A stretch of 64,000 nucleotides of DNA from Sphagnum magellanicum (Eukaryota; Streptophyta; Sphagnopsida; Sphagnales; Sphagnaceae). The notes under the pieces are model-generated. The model saw nothing but the letters and a program-made list of their open reading frames with translations, had not been told where the DNA came from and searched no databases. The stretch covers positions 1,550,001-1,614,000 of the forward strand of contig CM038924.1 in the NCBI GenBank assembly GCA_021904315.1, written 5' to 3'. Positions 1 to 11,700 of the stretch are shown in pieces; positions within the stretch are counted from its first letter, which is position 1, and every line of letters starts with the position of its first letter. Made by a program: the position numbers and the translations under genes.

Positions 1-2760
1 TAACAATTGGCCTGCTGCTTCACCTTGTTTCAGTCATACTATTGCTTGACTGACGAGTTGCTTGGACATTCTATTCTACGAATATAGAACACCACTTGTT
101 GGTAGTTCAATTTTGTTCATTAGTAGTAGCTGCATGATTCTGATTTATTAAAAAATCAGTTAGCAACCAGTACAAGCAAATTACCTGACATGGTTTTCTT
201 GTGGAGATTGGGGAATTTAATAGGTTGAGCTCATCTTTACTTGGTCATTGTTGGGGGGTCATGCTCTGAATAATTGATTTAGAGATTTGTGGTATCACAT
301 GCTCTTTCTTAAAGGACCAGCAGATTACAAATTCTTGGCCTGTCTTGTTCACAGATTGGATTCAGTTTTAGTTGTTATATTGTCTTGAATGCTTTTGCTA
401 GATAATAATCAAGGCCTTTTGGTGTTGTTGGATAGTGTTGTTTGGTTGCAATGGTTTCATTCTTTTCTGGTGTCAGGTTCTTATTGTGTTTTGAAAAAGG
501 ATGCAATCTGAATTGTTACATTTGGAGGAATGATCAATATTATTGATCACTTGTAGGTGGTGTATGTTTCAGGCCATGCAAAGTTGAGTATGAACCTGCA
601 TTTGACAAGATGTGGCAATTGGAGGACATTCATGGTAGCATGTATGGTTTGTTTTCCTACTACCATGGGGTTTAAGGCATCTGTTCATGTGGGCATTCAC
701 TTTGGGTGATGAAACTTGAGCTTAAAAGCTGTGCTGGTTTCTAGGGTTCCAATTGGATTTTTTGGTTCATTTGTTTTGTTGTTTATCACGGTGCTTGAAG
801 CTTGATTTGTTTTCTTCCAGAAACACATGGATTCAGTCATTAATTAGGGCTTATAAGACAACAGCAGATGAGAGGGCAGTGGTGGCAAAGCCACAAAAGA
901 ATGTGCAATCCTATGCAATGCATTCAAGGGCAATGATCAGGAAGCATTCTAGAGAAAAGTATTGGATACTTGGGGTTGATGTTGCTGCTGGATGAGCAGT
1001 AGGAGGTGCTGATGCTGGTCACAGATTCTCTCAAATGTTAGCGTTTACAACATTTTGTTGTATGTGCCATCAATTTGTCTCTTGAAAACAACAAACTAAA
1101 AGTCTGTTTTGGGTTCTTTGAGATCAACATTCAAACTCCAGTGTGGTAGCTGCCCTGTTGAACAAATCGGTTTGTTGTAAAGGGTCTCAAAGTACTTTGC
1201 TAAAGATAACTCTCATATCTTCCTTGATTATTGATACAGTGACTTCAATCTTTCAAACCAGTTTTTGTTCAGGTAGCAATTTGTGCACTTGGGAACATCT
1301 GCATGGCAGAAATGGTGTGAGAACTTGCCCTTCAAATGGAGATACTTTTGCACAACTCCTCTTATGTAGTCATCCAAGAAGGTGCCTGACCATGCCAGTT
1401 TTTACTTTTTCTCCCCACAAAATTTTCAAACATTAAGAATAAGGAAATTGTCTTTGATCTTTAATGTTATAGTCGTAATACCCATTTTATATGGGATCCA
1501 TTAAATTCTTTGTAGCATTAATCTAGAAATTTTTTGCCAAGATGAACCACCAACAAAGACCATATAAAAACATCATATGAATACCACCAATAAAAACCAA
1601 ATTCATTTGGTACCCTGGCAAGAAAACAGAACCCTTCACTAGTTGCAAGTTGCAACAGGACAAAATCAATTACCTATTATGTTGTGCACAGTCAAATGTT
1701 GGGCAACATGAAAATAATTTTGTGTGCCCCCTTATCTGCTCTAATTGCAAGATAGTGGCTACCAAATCATTGGTTAGCCATCAATAAAAAAAATCCTTCA
1801 TTTTTGCTGAATATGGAATCTGAAACCAGCCACCCATTTCAGTTTTAGACTAAGCACCACCTAATTAGACCTAATTAGTTGATCAAATCCAGTCGCCTGC
1901 AGACTGTTCACACAAGATCAACACAAATCTAATTAGATCTAATTATAAGCTTTAGGGTTATAGCTTCAGAGGTGGTAAGTCATGGGGGTTGGTTTGGGGA
2001 AGAGTACCTATACAGAATGTAGAATGAGATCAACACCCCAGTAGTGTCTCTATTTCAGATCTTGTTTAGTTTTAGATGATGTTTGAACCTGTGAAATTTC
2101 TCCCAACTGCAAGTTTTGTATTCTACAAAATTTGGAAGTGGATTCAGAGTTTTGATGCACTTTCATGATACCCTTTCAAAGCTGTTTGTCTTCAAACCCA
2201 ACCTCTTGATTTCCCTCAATTCATGACTCTGTTATAGCAGCATCCTCCTGGGTTTGCCTCCCAACTCATCATCAGCTTTGTGTTATGTTTTGCAAAAGAA
2301 CTTATCTCAGGTTGGAAGAAGCTCAAGTTCTATCCTTTTTAGAAACTGAATTTTTGTGGGCAATTGTCAAGTCAATAACCAGGTCTTTCCTCTCACCATC
2401 ATTGGTAATGTATGTCCTCATCTGCATCACAACAGAGTTTGCATGAGGAAATGTTACGAAAAAGTTTCAATTTAATGGAGAACAGCAATCAGGCGTTTCA
2501 CAAAAGTTCCAGTCAATACCTGTACCAATCAGATGACAATATATCACCATTGGCTATGGGTCTGACAGGTGAAACAAGATTCTCTAATCCACAACTGACA
2601 CACTTCATCAGAAACAAATAAACAAGGCGGTGATAAGAAGCAGACCCTGCAGGATGCCACCAGATTCCAAACTCTGCGCTGAAATTAAAATAAAAGTGCA
2701 CATTTAGATAGCAGCTGGATAAGAAAAAAGTTGAGTGCCATCATGGAGCTTGTGGATTAT
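1..2760. other. unassigned flank, no supported gene
   Basis: No protein family is recognisable here. On the plus strand two short open stretches have splice-like edges: 573-634 follows a TTTCAG and runs into GTAGCA, and 821-992 follows a pyrimidine-rich TTCTTCCAG and ends at TGA 993-995. The second encodes a basic peptide (ending KYWILGVDVAAG) that I do not recognise. They could be exons of an unrecognised or decayed gene or a non-coding transcript. A further 69-codon open frame at 2412-2621 is also unrecognised. Confidence 0.3.
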
Positions 2761-2763
2761 TCA

Positions 2764-3016
2764 CATTCATGAAACAAGTTCCACATCAGGCAAGAAATTG
2801 AGCTTTCTGGACTATTCTTACATTCATGAAACAGAGTTCCATACTGATCAAGAGATTGAGCCTTTGGCACTATTTACAATCTCTTTACCTGATATGGAAC
2901 TTGGCTCACAAAATGCAATTTCCATATCCAGGCAAGAGATTGAGCTTCTGGACAATTTACATTCACAAAATGCAAGGTTCCATATCAGGCAAGAGATGGG
3001 AGTGAAAACTTTTGCT
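2764..3016 (+). repeat. 57-bp degenerate tandem repeat (19 codons per unit)
   Basis: Units start near 2764, 2821, 2903 and 2960. The first two and the last two are exactly 57 bp apart, with a 25-bp partial unit between the pairs. Each carries a block resembling CATTCATGAAACA followed by TTCCATATCAGGCAAGAGAT. Because 57 is 19 codons, a plus-strand open frame at 2735-3154 (139 codons) keeps register and encodes a repeated peptide around HSQNARFHIRQEIELLDN. No known family is recognised. The array lies just 3' of the minus-strand kinase, so it may instead be part of that gene's 3' untranslated region. Confidence 0.55.
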
Positions 3017-3130
3017 TATGAAACCAAAGAGCTCTGGCAAGAGATGGGAGCTAACATACTATATGTATGTGAAGCTGAGGGACAAATGGCTGACCTCCAA
3101 GAAGATGTGTTTCTGCAGCTGATCTCCTTG

Positions 3131-5128
3131 TCAACCTGTGGTTGCAGAGCATGATCCTGAAGCATTCCGCCACACTAATTTTCTTCTGAGTAAAGCTTCC
3201 TTACAGCTTTGAAGCTCATCACAGACCTCGAAGATATTGGGCCTCTCATCAGGGTTAGTTGCCCAACATCTCTGGATGAGATTTGCAAGCTCTTGCTGAC
3301 AGTTCACTGGCAAACATGGTCTCTCACCAGTGCACAGTCGATCATATGTAACAGTGGGTACATCCCAGAATGGGTGCTTACCGGACACAATTTCATAGCT
3401 TGTCATTGCAAAACTGTAGGTGTCTACAGCCCAGTTGTACTTGTCAGGATTCTCCTTGAACACTTCTGGTGCTCTCCAATTCGTTGATCCTTGCATCTTG
3501 CTTGAGCACAAGGAATTCTCTGGCAGCTTGTGGTGCCCCAAACCCAAATCCATAAGCTTGATACGATAGTACTGGAGCTGCTTTGAGGAGGCATGATCAA
3601 TGCCCCCCAGAAGAGAAGGAACAACCCTATCAGTAGAAAAAGCTATAGATTGCTGCAGATGAGAAGAATTGACAAGAATGTTTTTGGACTTGATATCTCT
3701 ATGCGTCGCTCGCTGGATGCGGAGGAACTTGAGAGCTTCTGCAAGTTGTAGAATGATGTCCAGAGCTACAGGGGGAGGGAAAGGTACATGGTGTTCCAGT
3801 TCTTCAGGATGTGCATGCTCCTTGTTCTTCAGAATCTCCTCCATAAGCATGCGAAGATCTTTTTCCATCTTCTCCATCACCACTTTGTTTTCCGTCCTTG
3901 TTGTTTTTCCTCCGCCGCCGCCGCCGCTGTTGCAAACCTTGAACCCGCAGTCTCCCACCAGACGCACCACATGCGGATGTTCCACTCTCGCAAGCAGTGC
4001 GACCTCCTCATAAAACTTGGTGTCTTGAAGCAATTCCAAGTGCATTGTCTTGACTGCCACTGCGATCTTGAACCACTTCCTCTCTGTCACCTACCCAAAG
4101 GCTCCCTGCGCGAACGGATCGCTGGTTCCGACCAAGTCCTCGTTGTCGATGCGAAGAAACTCCGGATTACGACGATGATTAGGATTTGAATCTCCTTGAT
4201 CAGGGTTAGCGTTTAAACCTCCTCCTCCTCCTCCTCGTCGCAGCACTGGTGGATGAACATCCCTGAACTTGAGCTTGTTGAGCATGTAGTTTGCGCAACG
4301 AGACTTGGTGCTCTTCTTGTTGTTTCGCTTCGCGAGTTGTGTGCATTCTTTGAGGAGGTTTTCCGTATCTTTGACAGCATTCAACCAACAGTATCTCTTG
4401 TCTTTGTTGAAGCGATGATCGCGTGCGTTCTTGGCCACCTCTGGTGAAATGCAGTTGAAGGTGAATCCGCAACTCTCCTCCAATTCTCCAATTGCTTTCT
4501 CCAGCCGAGTGTGGGCGATGTGAAATTCTCGAAGAACAAGGTAGAACGGAGACCAAAGAGGCTTTTCTGGGTTTGTCGCCACCAAGTCGCTCCGCGATGC
4601 TAGAATGCTTTCCAGAACCACCAACTGCGACCAATCTTTGGAGGACCCAGCGCAGTCGACAATGAGAGCCTCCCCAATTCTCATGATCCGGCTGAGCTCT
4701 CCCAAAATATTAGCACAGAACAACAAAGCCTGGTTGCACTCTGCTCTCCAGCTTGCGCTTCTTCAGGAAATGGATGCTCCCGTTTGTTCTCGCAACAAAG
4801 AAATGACATTGGCGTGAGGATCCAGCATGGGTAGGTTTGGTAGTCCCCACAACAACCTTTGCTTCAGGTAAGCAGCTTGTTCTCCATTGATCTTGAACTC
4901 TCTCTTCTCAGTCATCAGCCGTGTCTGTACACGCAGGCAGGAATCTCGCGCTTCCGCGATTGGAAGCAACAACTTATGGGTGGTATCGATCCCATGAGAT
5001 TCCTCTTCTTCTCCCAATTCACATAGTTCCCAAATGAAATCGTCCCTCGCCTGTCCATCTGCTTCCGGCACTACATCTGAACTTCGACTCCTGTTAAAAC
5101 TCCAACCCTTCATCGTCCACATGGCCAT
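3131..5128 (-). pseudogene. protein kinase with helical N-terminal region, two in-frame stops
   Basis: A single reading frame without introns runs from ATG (5128) to a stop at 3131, 666 codons. It is interrupted by TGA at 4763-4765 and TAG at 4091-4093. The C-terminal half is a clear protein kinase: the glycine loop ends QGAFG then TAG then VTERKW, followed by the VAVK lysine (codon near 4051), HRDIKSKN catalytic loop, DLG in place of DFG, an APE motif and a final RCWATNPDERP block typical of tyrosine-kinase-like/MLK-type plant kinases. The N-terminal half (5128 to about 4150) is helical and charged with no transmembrane segment. Its position suggests a HeLo/MCAfunc-like adaptor as in plant MLKL-type proteins, but I cannot prove that. 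A poly-Gly stretch follows the beta4-5 region. Codons on either side of both stops align in one frame, so these are point nonsense changes, not frameshifts. Either it is a young pseudogene, or the stops are sequence errors or read through. The frame is open 5' of the ATG back to TAG near 5197. Confidence 0.75.
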
Positions 5129-5640
5129 CACTAGTAGTTGTAGGCAACCGTCACTCCTCGTCCATTCAATCTTGCAGTCAACCAGCTCCTCCTAAATCAG
5201 CACCAGCGTCATCATCACCATCATCCTCCTACTTGCTCATCATCATCATTTCTCTCTACGATATGTTGTACAGATCTCTCTCTCTTGTTTCTTTAAAACA
5301 CTATCACTGCTGCTGCTGCTGCTGCTGCTGCATGTGATGTCTCTGGAGCTCAGTCATTTGGTCTCTCTTTCCCTTGTTTCTCTAACGTATCAATCCTTTA
5401 GCTGCAGCAGCATGTGATATCTGGAGCCTCCTCCTCACTTGCTGATCTCCTTCCACTTCCGGTCCTGCAGCTGTTTCTAGTCCTGGTCCTCCCCAATTAT
5501 CTTCCATGCTGGAACTCACATGGTCAAAGTCCAAATTCCCATAAACGTATCACCCGAATCCAAGAGCTTCAAATCCCCCAAGTCTAGCTTGCTTCAAATT
5601 CAAACCCAAGAACTTCAAATCCTTTCTTTAGCTTAAATGG
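5129..5640 (-). other. 5' flank of the kinase gene
   Basis: This is the upstream side of the minus-strand kinase. It is rich in pyrimidine tracts on the plus strand (purine-rich as a leader on the minus strand), with short trinucleotide runs (ATC, CTG) and no open frame of interest apart from the in-frame extension just upstream of the ATG. It probably holds the promoter and leader, but no individual element can be fixed. Confidence 0.35.
5307..5330. repeat. (CTG)8 microsatellite
   Basis: Eight perfect CTG units (CAG on the minus strand) in the 5' flank of the kinase gene, about 180 bp upstream of its ATG. A second short CTGCAGCAGCATG stretch lies near 5401. Confidence 0.95.
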
Positions 5641-5976
5641 ATTGCACAACAGCAAATATCAAAATCTCTATCAGTAGTACATACACCTTCTTCATATGTA
5701 ATCACACAGATCATCAAAAACCGACAACAAAACTTCAACAACAAAACTCCAAACAACAAAACCTTCAACAAACAAAACTTGAGCAACTATTGAGAGAGCA
5801 ACAAAGAAAAGACAAGGAAATTATTGCGTATATTTTTTAATGCACATTTTCCTTGCCACCATCCATCTCCTTTTACAAAAATTAGAAAGGGGCGCCCCTT
5901 TTGTGAACCCAAGTAAATGGGGGAAAAACCATTTCTTCCTGACTACGTTGTCGTTTGGTCAAGACTTTGAGCAGTT
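5641..5976. other. AT-rich spacer with low-complexity frame
   Basis: A plus-strand open frame at 5637-5840 encodes a Gln/Lys/Asn-rich peptide from CAACAAAA-type low-complexity sequence. It is judged non-coding. Confidence 0.4.
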
Positions 5977-6002
5977 GGGGGGGGGGGGAGGGGGGGGGGG
6001 GG
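5977..6002. repeat. interrupted poly-G tract (G12-A-G13)
   Basis: A run of 12 G, one A, then 13 G. Similar long G or C runs occur at 17431-17450, 49251-49259 (as C) and 61621-61631 (as C), all in repeat or intron sequence. Confidence 0.9.
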
Positions 6003-6027
6003 ATATTATTGTCTGCATAATTTTTTT

Positions 6028-6273
6028 TATTGGCCTTGCATACTACCAAGGCAAGGATATTGTGTTTAGATTCATTCTAGAGTATAGTAGCATAATGGAT
6101 TTTGGCCCTAGGTAATAATAGGTCTAACTTTTAATATGAGGATTTTTGAAAGATTATATTTTGGCTTGTGTTGAAACTTGAGATTAGTTATAATAGAGTT
6201 AGAATAATATCCTGAGGGATTTTGGAATTTCTTTTAGAGGATTTTTTGAAGATTATATTTGCATTATGAAATA
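6028..6273 (+). repeat. dispersed repeat, pair of 63320-63563
   Basis: About 245 bp beginning with TTGGCCTTGCATACTACC and ending near GAAATATTTGAG, repeated in the same orientation at 63320-63563. Several blocks are near-identical (CAAGGCAAG, AGAGTATAGTAGC, ATATGAGGATTTTTGAAA), with small indels. No coding capacity. Confidence 0.8.
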
Positions 6274-8597
6274 TTTGAGTTTTCATAATTCTTTATTTTG
6301 CCTTAAGATACTTTTTAATGTAAATGGCAAGGCCACAATGTGACACACCCCTTGTTCTTTGGATTTATCCAAAGTCTAATGGTTTTAAGCCATGTATATT
6401 TGTGCGCCTCAATGTTTTTAATGCAAGAAGACACATCTTGGATTAAATTACATATGAAAAGACACATGGTTTGATTTGATTTTTTCAAAATGCCTTTGGT
6501 TATTGCACGTTCATCTTCCTTAAGAGGAGGAGACAAGAATTTAAGCTTTTGCGATTTTAGATACTCATGTTGTGATTTTTGTTGTGGATTTGAGCAAGGG
6601 GAAAAAACTACCTCCCCAACTTTCTTGTATTGGTTGCCATTCAAAGTTAAAGCAAAATAACCGACCTATGTTGAATAATACAACATGATCATTTGGTGCA
6701 AATTATATGCACTAGAATCAAGCAAGAAATGCATGCATGGTATTTTGTACCAAAAATTAAAAGAATACAAAGCACACAAATGCATCAAAATGATATTAGG
6801 AATTATCTCCACATCTTTGATTTCATGTCATGAGCCATCGAAAGAATTCATGGATAACACATTAAAGTTAAGACACATCATCTATATTGATTTGTAACTA
6901 GTTTTGTAATGTTGTGGATGTCATTCATGCATGAAATTTGGAATATGAAATCTCATTGTCTTACTTGTTAGTCTTGATATTCACATAAGTTGACATTTGT
7001 CATTCATAACCATGGCATTAATACACATGTCCACCATGTCATTTGACATCATCAAACATTTCACCATTTTCTACACACCCAAATTCAATAACAAATTTAA
7101 TGACAATACTGAAATATGTAATATGTTATTGGGGTTTTTAATTTGCATCAACAAATTGTGAGACATTGAGCTTCATAACTTGCTAAGTTGGGCTTGAGTG
7201 ACACTTGTATTGTAATTCTATATTAGTTTGCACCAATCAAAATTTTAAAGATTTTCTTAGCTTGAAATGTTGCAACAACCATGGGGTTTGGCTTTCATGT
7301 AATTTTTCATCATTTTCATTAAAACTAATCAACATCATGAAATTACCATCATCATAATTATAATGTTTTTAATTCATGTGTGTTAACACCACCAACTTGG
7401 CCTCATCATCCATTCATCCATTGAAAATTCACAAATGAAATTTCTTGGATATTCATCCATGGAATTGGGATAATTTTAATGCTAAAAACTTGTGGAGTTG
7501 GCAACTTGGGAATGCAAGCTTGCCAATGTGCCTAGTTCATGACAACAAGAACAAATTTCTCCAAAATAACAATACATTTTACAATTAGCGTCCTTTTCAT
7601 GCTTCATTTTTACGAAAACACAATGGGTTTTTTCAATATATATTTTTTGACTTTTGTCAATAGATATTTTGATTGTCTTGCAAGGAATAATGTTTAGAAA
7701 TGGTCCTTATTTAAAGGATGTGCATATTTGCATGTAGCACCATTTTATCTCTTCCGAGACTTCTTTAAAAAATAATAATAGTGAATGAAAAAAAAAAATG
7801 AAACCTTTGAAAATCACTTGTATATGTTTGTGCTAAAATAGAACTTGGATTTCGAGGTTTTAAGATCAAATGTTTGTGGGTTTAAAATAACATGCTCTTT
7901 TTACTTCAATCATAAATTTTTTGTTAACAAATAAAATCATTACTTCTAATTGTGAGATTCTTAAATAACTTTTGATTAATCCAAAGCTTTCCCTCTTCAC
8001 AGGGTTCTAGTTATTATTGCTTGTATTATTTTATTTATTATACTATTATTATTTTCTGCTGCTATTATTATTATCATTATTATCTGCTCTTGTTCCAGTA
8101 CCCCCACTCTTCCCCAACACCCCATGCCAAAGTATTGAAATAACATCAAATTAATTAAAAACATTTATATCTCAAAAACGAATTTCATATTCAAATTTTA
8201 ATTTATTTGAAAATTGATGTGTTTTATTTTAATCAATTCTTCCACAACCTTTCAAATAACTTTTTTAAGAATCTCATTTTAATAAAATTTCAAGGAATTG
8301 AAGCTAATTATTTGCACGTTTATAAAAAAAATCATTTAAAAATTTAGTCATATGATTTTTTTTTACATTCCATAGTGATATAAAACCTTGTGATACAAAA
8401 AGGCAAGTGACAACCTATAAAAACAAAATGATATAGAGGCATAATTTAATCTTCTAGAGGCATATTTTTATTCTATTCCAGTAGCTTGTCCCTAAAAAGA
8501 ACCTTAGGATAAAGCATGTGAGGAGAGCCAATTGGGTGGTGCCAGCATGCCCCTCAGGGGTGTTTCTTTATTTTGAAGGGGTGAGGGGTTGTTGAAT
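6274..8597. other. AT-rich spacer, no gene seen
   Basis: Only short spurious open frames. A TTA/TAT-rich microsatellite-like stretch sits at about 8020-8095. No RNA gene or recognisable mobile element is visible. Confidence 0.5.
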
Positions 8598-8790
8598 TCC
8601 CATCAAGTTCCCATCAAATTCCTCTTGTTCATATCAATAACCCATCAAAATCCTTTTGTTCTCATCAAGTTCTCAAACAGTTCCTGTGGAATCCTTCTTG
8701 TTCTCATCAATAGCCCATCAAAATCCGTTTGTTCCCATCAATAGCCCATCAAAATCCTTTTGTTCCCATCAACTTCCTTTTGTTCCCAAC
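8598..8790 (+). repeat. 31-bp minisatellite
   Basis: Degenerate units built on CCCATCAATAGCCCATCA followed by AAATCCTTTTGTT. The clearest two are consecutive, at about 8702-8732 and 8733-8763. Flanking units are more diverged (for example TCATATCAATAACCCATCA at 8630). Confidence 0.75.
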
Positions 8791-11700
8791 CCAAACCCTG
8801 CATACACCCACACAAAGCTCTAACCTTTGTGAGAAAGACGAAAAAAATGCGATTTTTAAAATTTAGAAACACGTTGCATGTGTGGTGTGCAGTGAGAAAA
8901 TGGTTATGGGGGATGGGCACAATGGTTTTTTGTTTTCATTTTTTTGGGTATCAAAGTTTGGTGAAAATTGACCCAGAAATAGCAAATTTAGTCAAATTTC
9001 CACTTGAAAAATTCAAAAAAAACAAAAAAAAATCTTTGTCGAAAAATGCTGAATTTTCACCCCCAAAAAAAAAAAACACTGGCTGCTTCAAGAACTAAGC
9101 AGGTGAGCACAAAGGTGAATGGTGAGACTCATGAGAAACTCAGGCACAGTGCTAAAAAGAGCTTGCCAGTTCATGGGCAGGCCGGAAAGGGAAGCTACAG
9201 TGATTAGTGCAGGTGCTAAGAGAGATTTGTCACTCACATGAGTTTTCCGATCATCACCAAAACATTATGTCTGTTAATAATGTGGTCAAGAAAATAAGAT
9301 AATTTGCCAAAACCCTAATCTGTTAAAGGAGCTTTGGAGTCAAAATGTCAACCACAAAAAAATAAATACCAACCTATGTAGATATGTTCTTGAATGTTGA
9401 AATTATTGGGAAAATTTGGTGTGATATATTTGGATCTTAATAATAGAGTGGTTGGAGTTAGTGTGATGATGTTTAGCAATGCATTCTATACATAGTTATG
9501 TGGAAGGGTTTATTCATAAGAAGTATTGACTAACATTAAATTGAAATTTTGTACCATGTTAATGATAATTTAATTCAATTTCATTGTGTGATGACTTCTC
9601 ATTCGCTCGTAATTAGATGAAGGGACATGGTTTCAAAGTAGAAAGGAAAACGTAAATTGAAAATTAAATATCCTTGAACCTTACACCATGAATTTTCATT
9701 TTTGTGAATATGTGAGGAATCTTTGGTAAGGAAGGCATATCAAGTTGAGATTCATATTAACTTTAAAAGTTTAATCAATCTACTTTTGGTATTGGGTCTT
9801 GAAATTAGTATGATACAAATACAAGGATAGTATTACCTCAAATCCTTACTAGGCTAATATTACCTTAAACCCCTACTATGCTAATACTAGGATAAAAGAT
9901 GATTCACACCTAGTACTAAATCAATGGTAAGTAAATATTATATTTTCTTGATGTTTTTGGGTGCATTCACATATAGATAACACTAAGAATGATGTGACAT
10001 CCTCATTGGCAAATAATGTTACCTTGGTGTTAATGTCTTTAATAATTAACATCCTTGATATACCCTAAATCTTATATTTGATGTTCTTGCAAATTTATGT
10101 AAAGAGGGTAGAAACAAGTTTTAATTCAATGTTACAAATCACATATAAGATTTGGGGGCTACCTCCTTGCCCTTACAACCTTTCCTAAAACAATTATAAA
10201 CCTCATGCTATCGAAACCTCATTAAACACATCAATACCAATGCATGGTTTTTACACTCCTAATATTGCAACTGCAATGACTATTAAATTAACCATACTTG
10301 TTCATAATGATGAAATATAATAATTGTTTTCAATAAACCTACAAGTAGGTGTGTCTAATTTAACTAATTTTGATTAGCATTCTAGTTAGACGGACATGTC
10401 AAATTACATTTGGAATATTGTGTGTTTATTTGAATTATGTATATGTATTATTTAGTGATTAAAAATAGTCATAGAAATTTTGACTTAGATTATTACATGT
10501 CATTTTTTACTACAAATAATCATATTTTGACACCAATAATCTTATCTTTATTTACAAAATTATACAATATACAAAAGTATTTTATATATTGTCATTTTGT
10601 TTGGTTTTATAATCCTACAATCTAATCACATAATAGAATCCTTGCCCATTTCAATCAAGCTAACAAAATACATAGATTTGTTATATTATTTGTCAAGTAT
10701 AAATTCAATGGAATATAAGATACATTTGGCACTTAGGTCAAAGCTTGGACTAATTGCCATCATTATAAAAGGTTGTCACATATTACTCTATTTTATTTGC
10801 TTCATCATCTTCCCCTCCATTAGAAAGCACAATAACAACCAAGTCTACTACAACAATAATAGAACCTTTAAGAATGATGATAGATTGAATTGACTTATTA
10901 ATAGATATTGAAGCTTGTGAACATACAAATGCATCGTCATTTTTTAACTTGAACATATCAAACTCTATAAGGCCAATATAAAACTTGATCATTTACTTAA
11001 CTCCTAAAGTTCCTTTTGCAACACTATTTTCCATCCGCTTTCCTTTGAGTCATTAGAAAAAAAAATTTGTTTTACATGTATTGGAAAAAAAATGGATTAG
11101 TTTAAAATATGAATTAAAGAACCAAAGTTTATAAAAAATGAAACCATATTTTTCTCACTTTATTATTGTGTTATTTCGAATGTAATTTGTTTTTTCCTAA
11201 TTACATAAAAGAACATGTTTAATATTCCATAGTTTGGTTCCAATATCTCCTCAACCCATCCTAATTATTCCAATTTTGTAGTAATTTAGTCTTTAATTAT
11301 TTGGTTTTGACACATTTTCTTGTTCAAAATTTAATTCAACACCATTATCACTTGTTGTCGAATGTTCAACATTTGAAACACAAATATGGTTACCAACATA
11401 ATACATCATTCAATAAGACATTATTTAAATTAAATAGTTGGCATGGACATGTGCACCACATTTTCTTTAATTGGGGTTTCCTTTTTTTTAATAGTTGTAG
11501 CAATTCAAATATGTATCCACATTGGAAATGGCAACACTTTGTTAAGGTGATTTGGGAACACAACCACCTTTACTCAACATTGACCTAAAGTAAATAAGAA
11601 TGCACTCTTATCCTAGTTTTGTGTTTATATTTTTCTTACATATTTCATGTGAGAATTTTCATCACTATTTTTTAGTTTTGGAACAAATACAAACAATGAT

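Noticed and set aside
3669-4634. Open frames on the plus strand and in an alternative minus frame over the kinase gene
   Set aside because: They are shadows of the kinase reading frame, with poly-Pro/poly-Ala caused by its GGC-type glycine run.
4091-4765. Treating the kinase locus as three separate genes or as spliced exons
   Set aside because: All three open pieces are in one frame, the intervening bases are just a stop codon or 12 codons after one, and no GT-AG pair would remove the stops while keeping the kinase motifs aligned.
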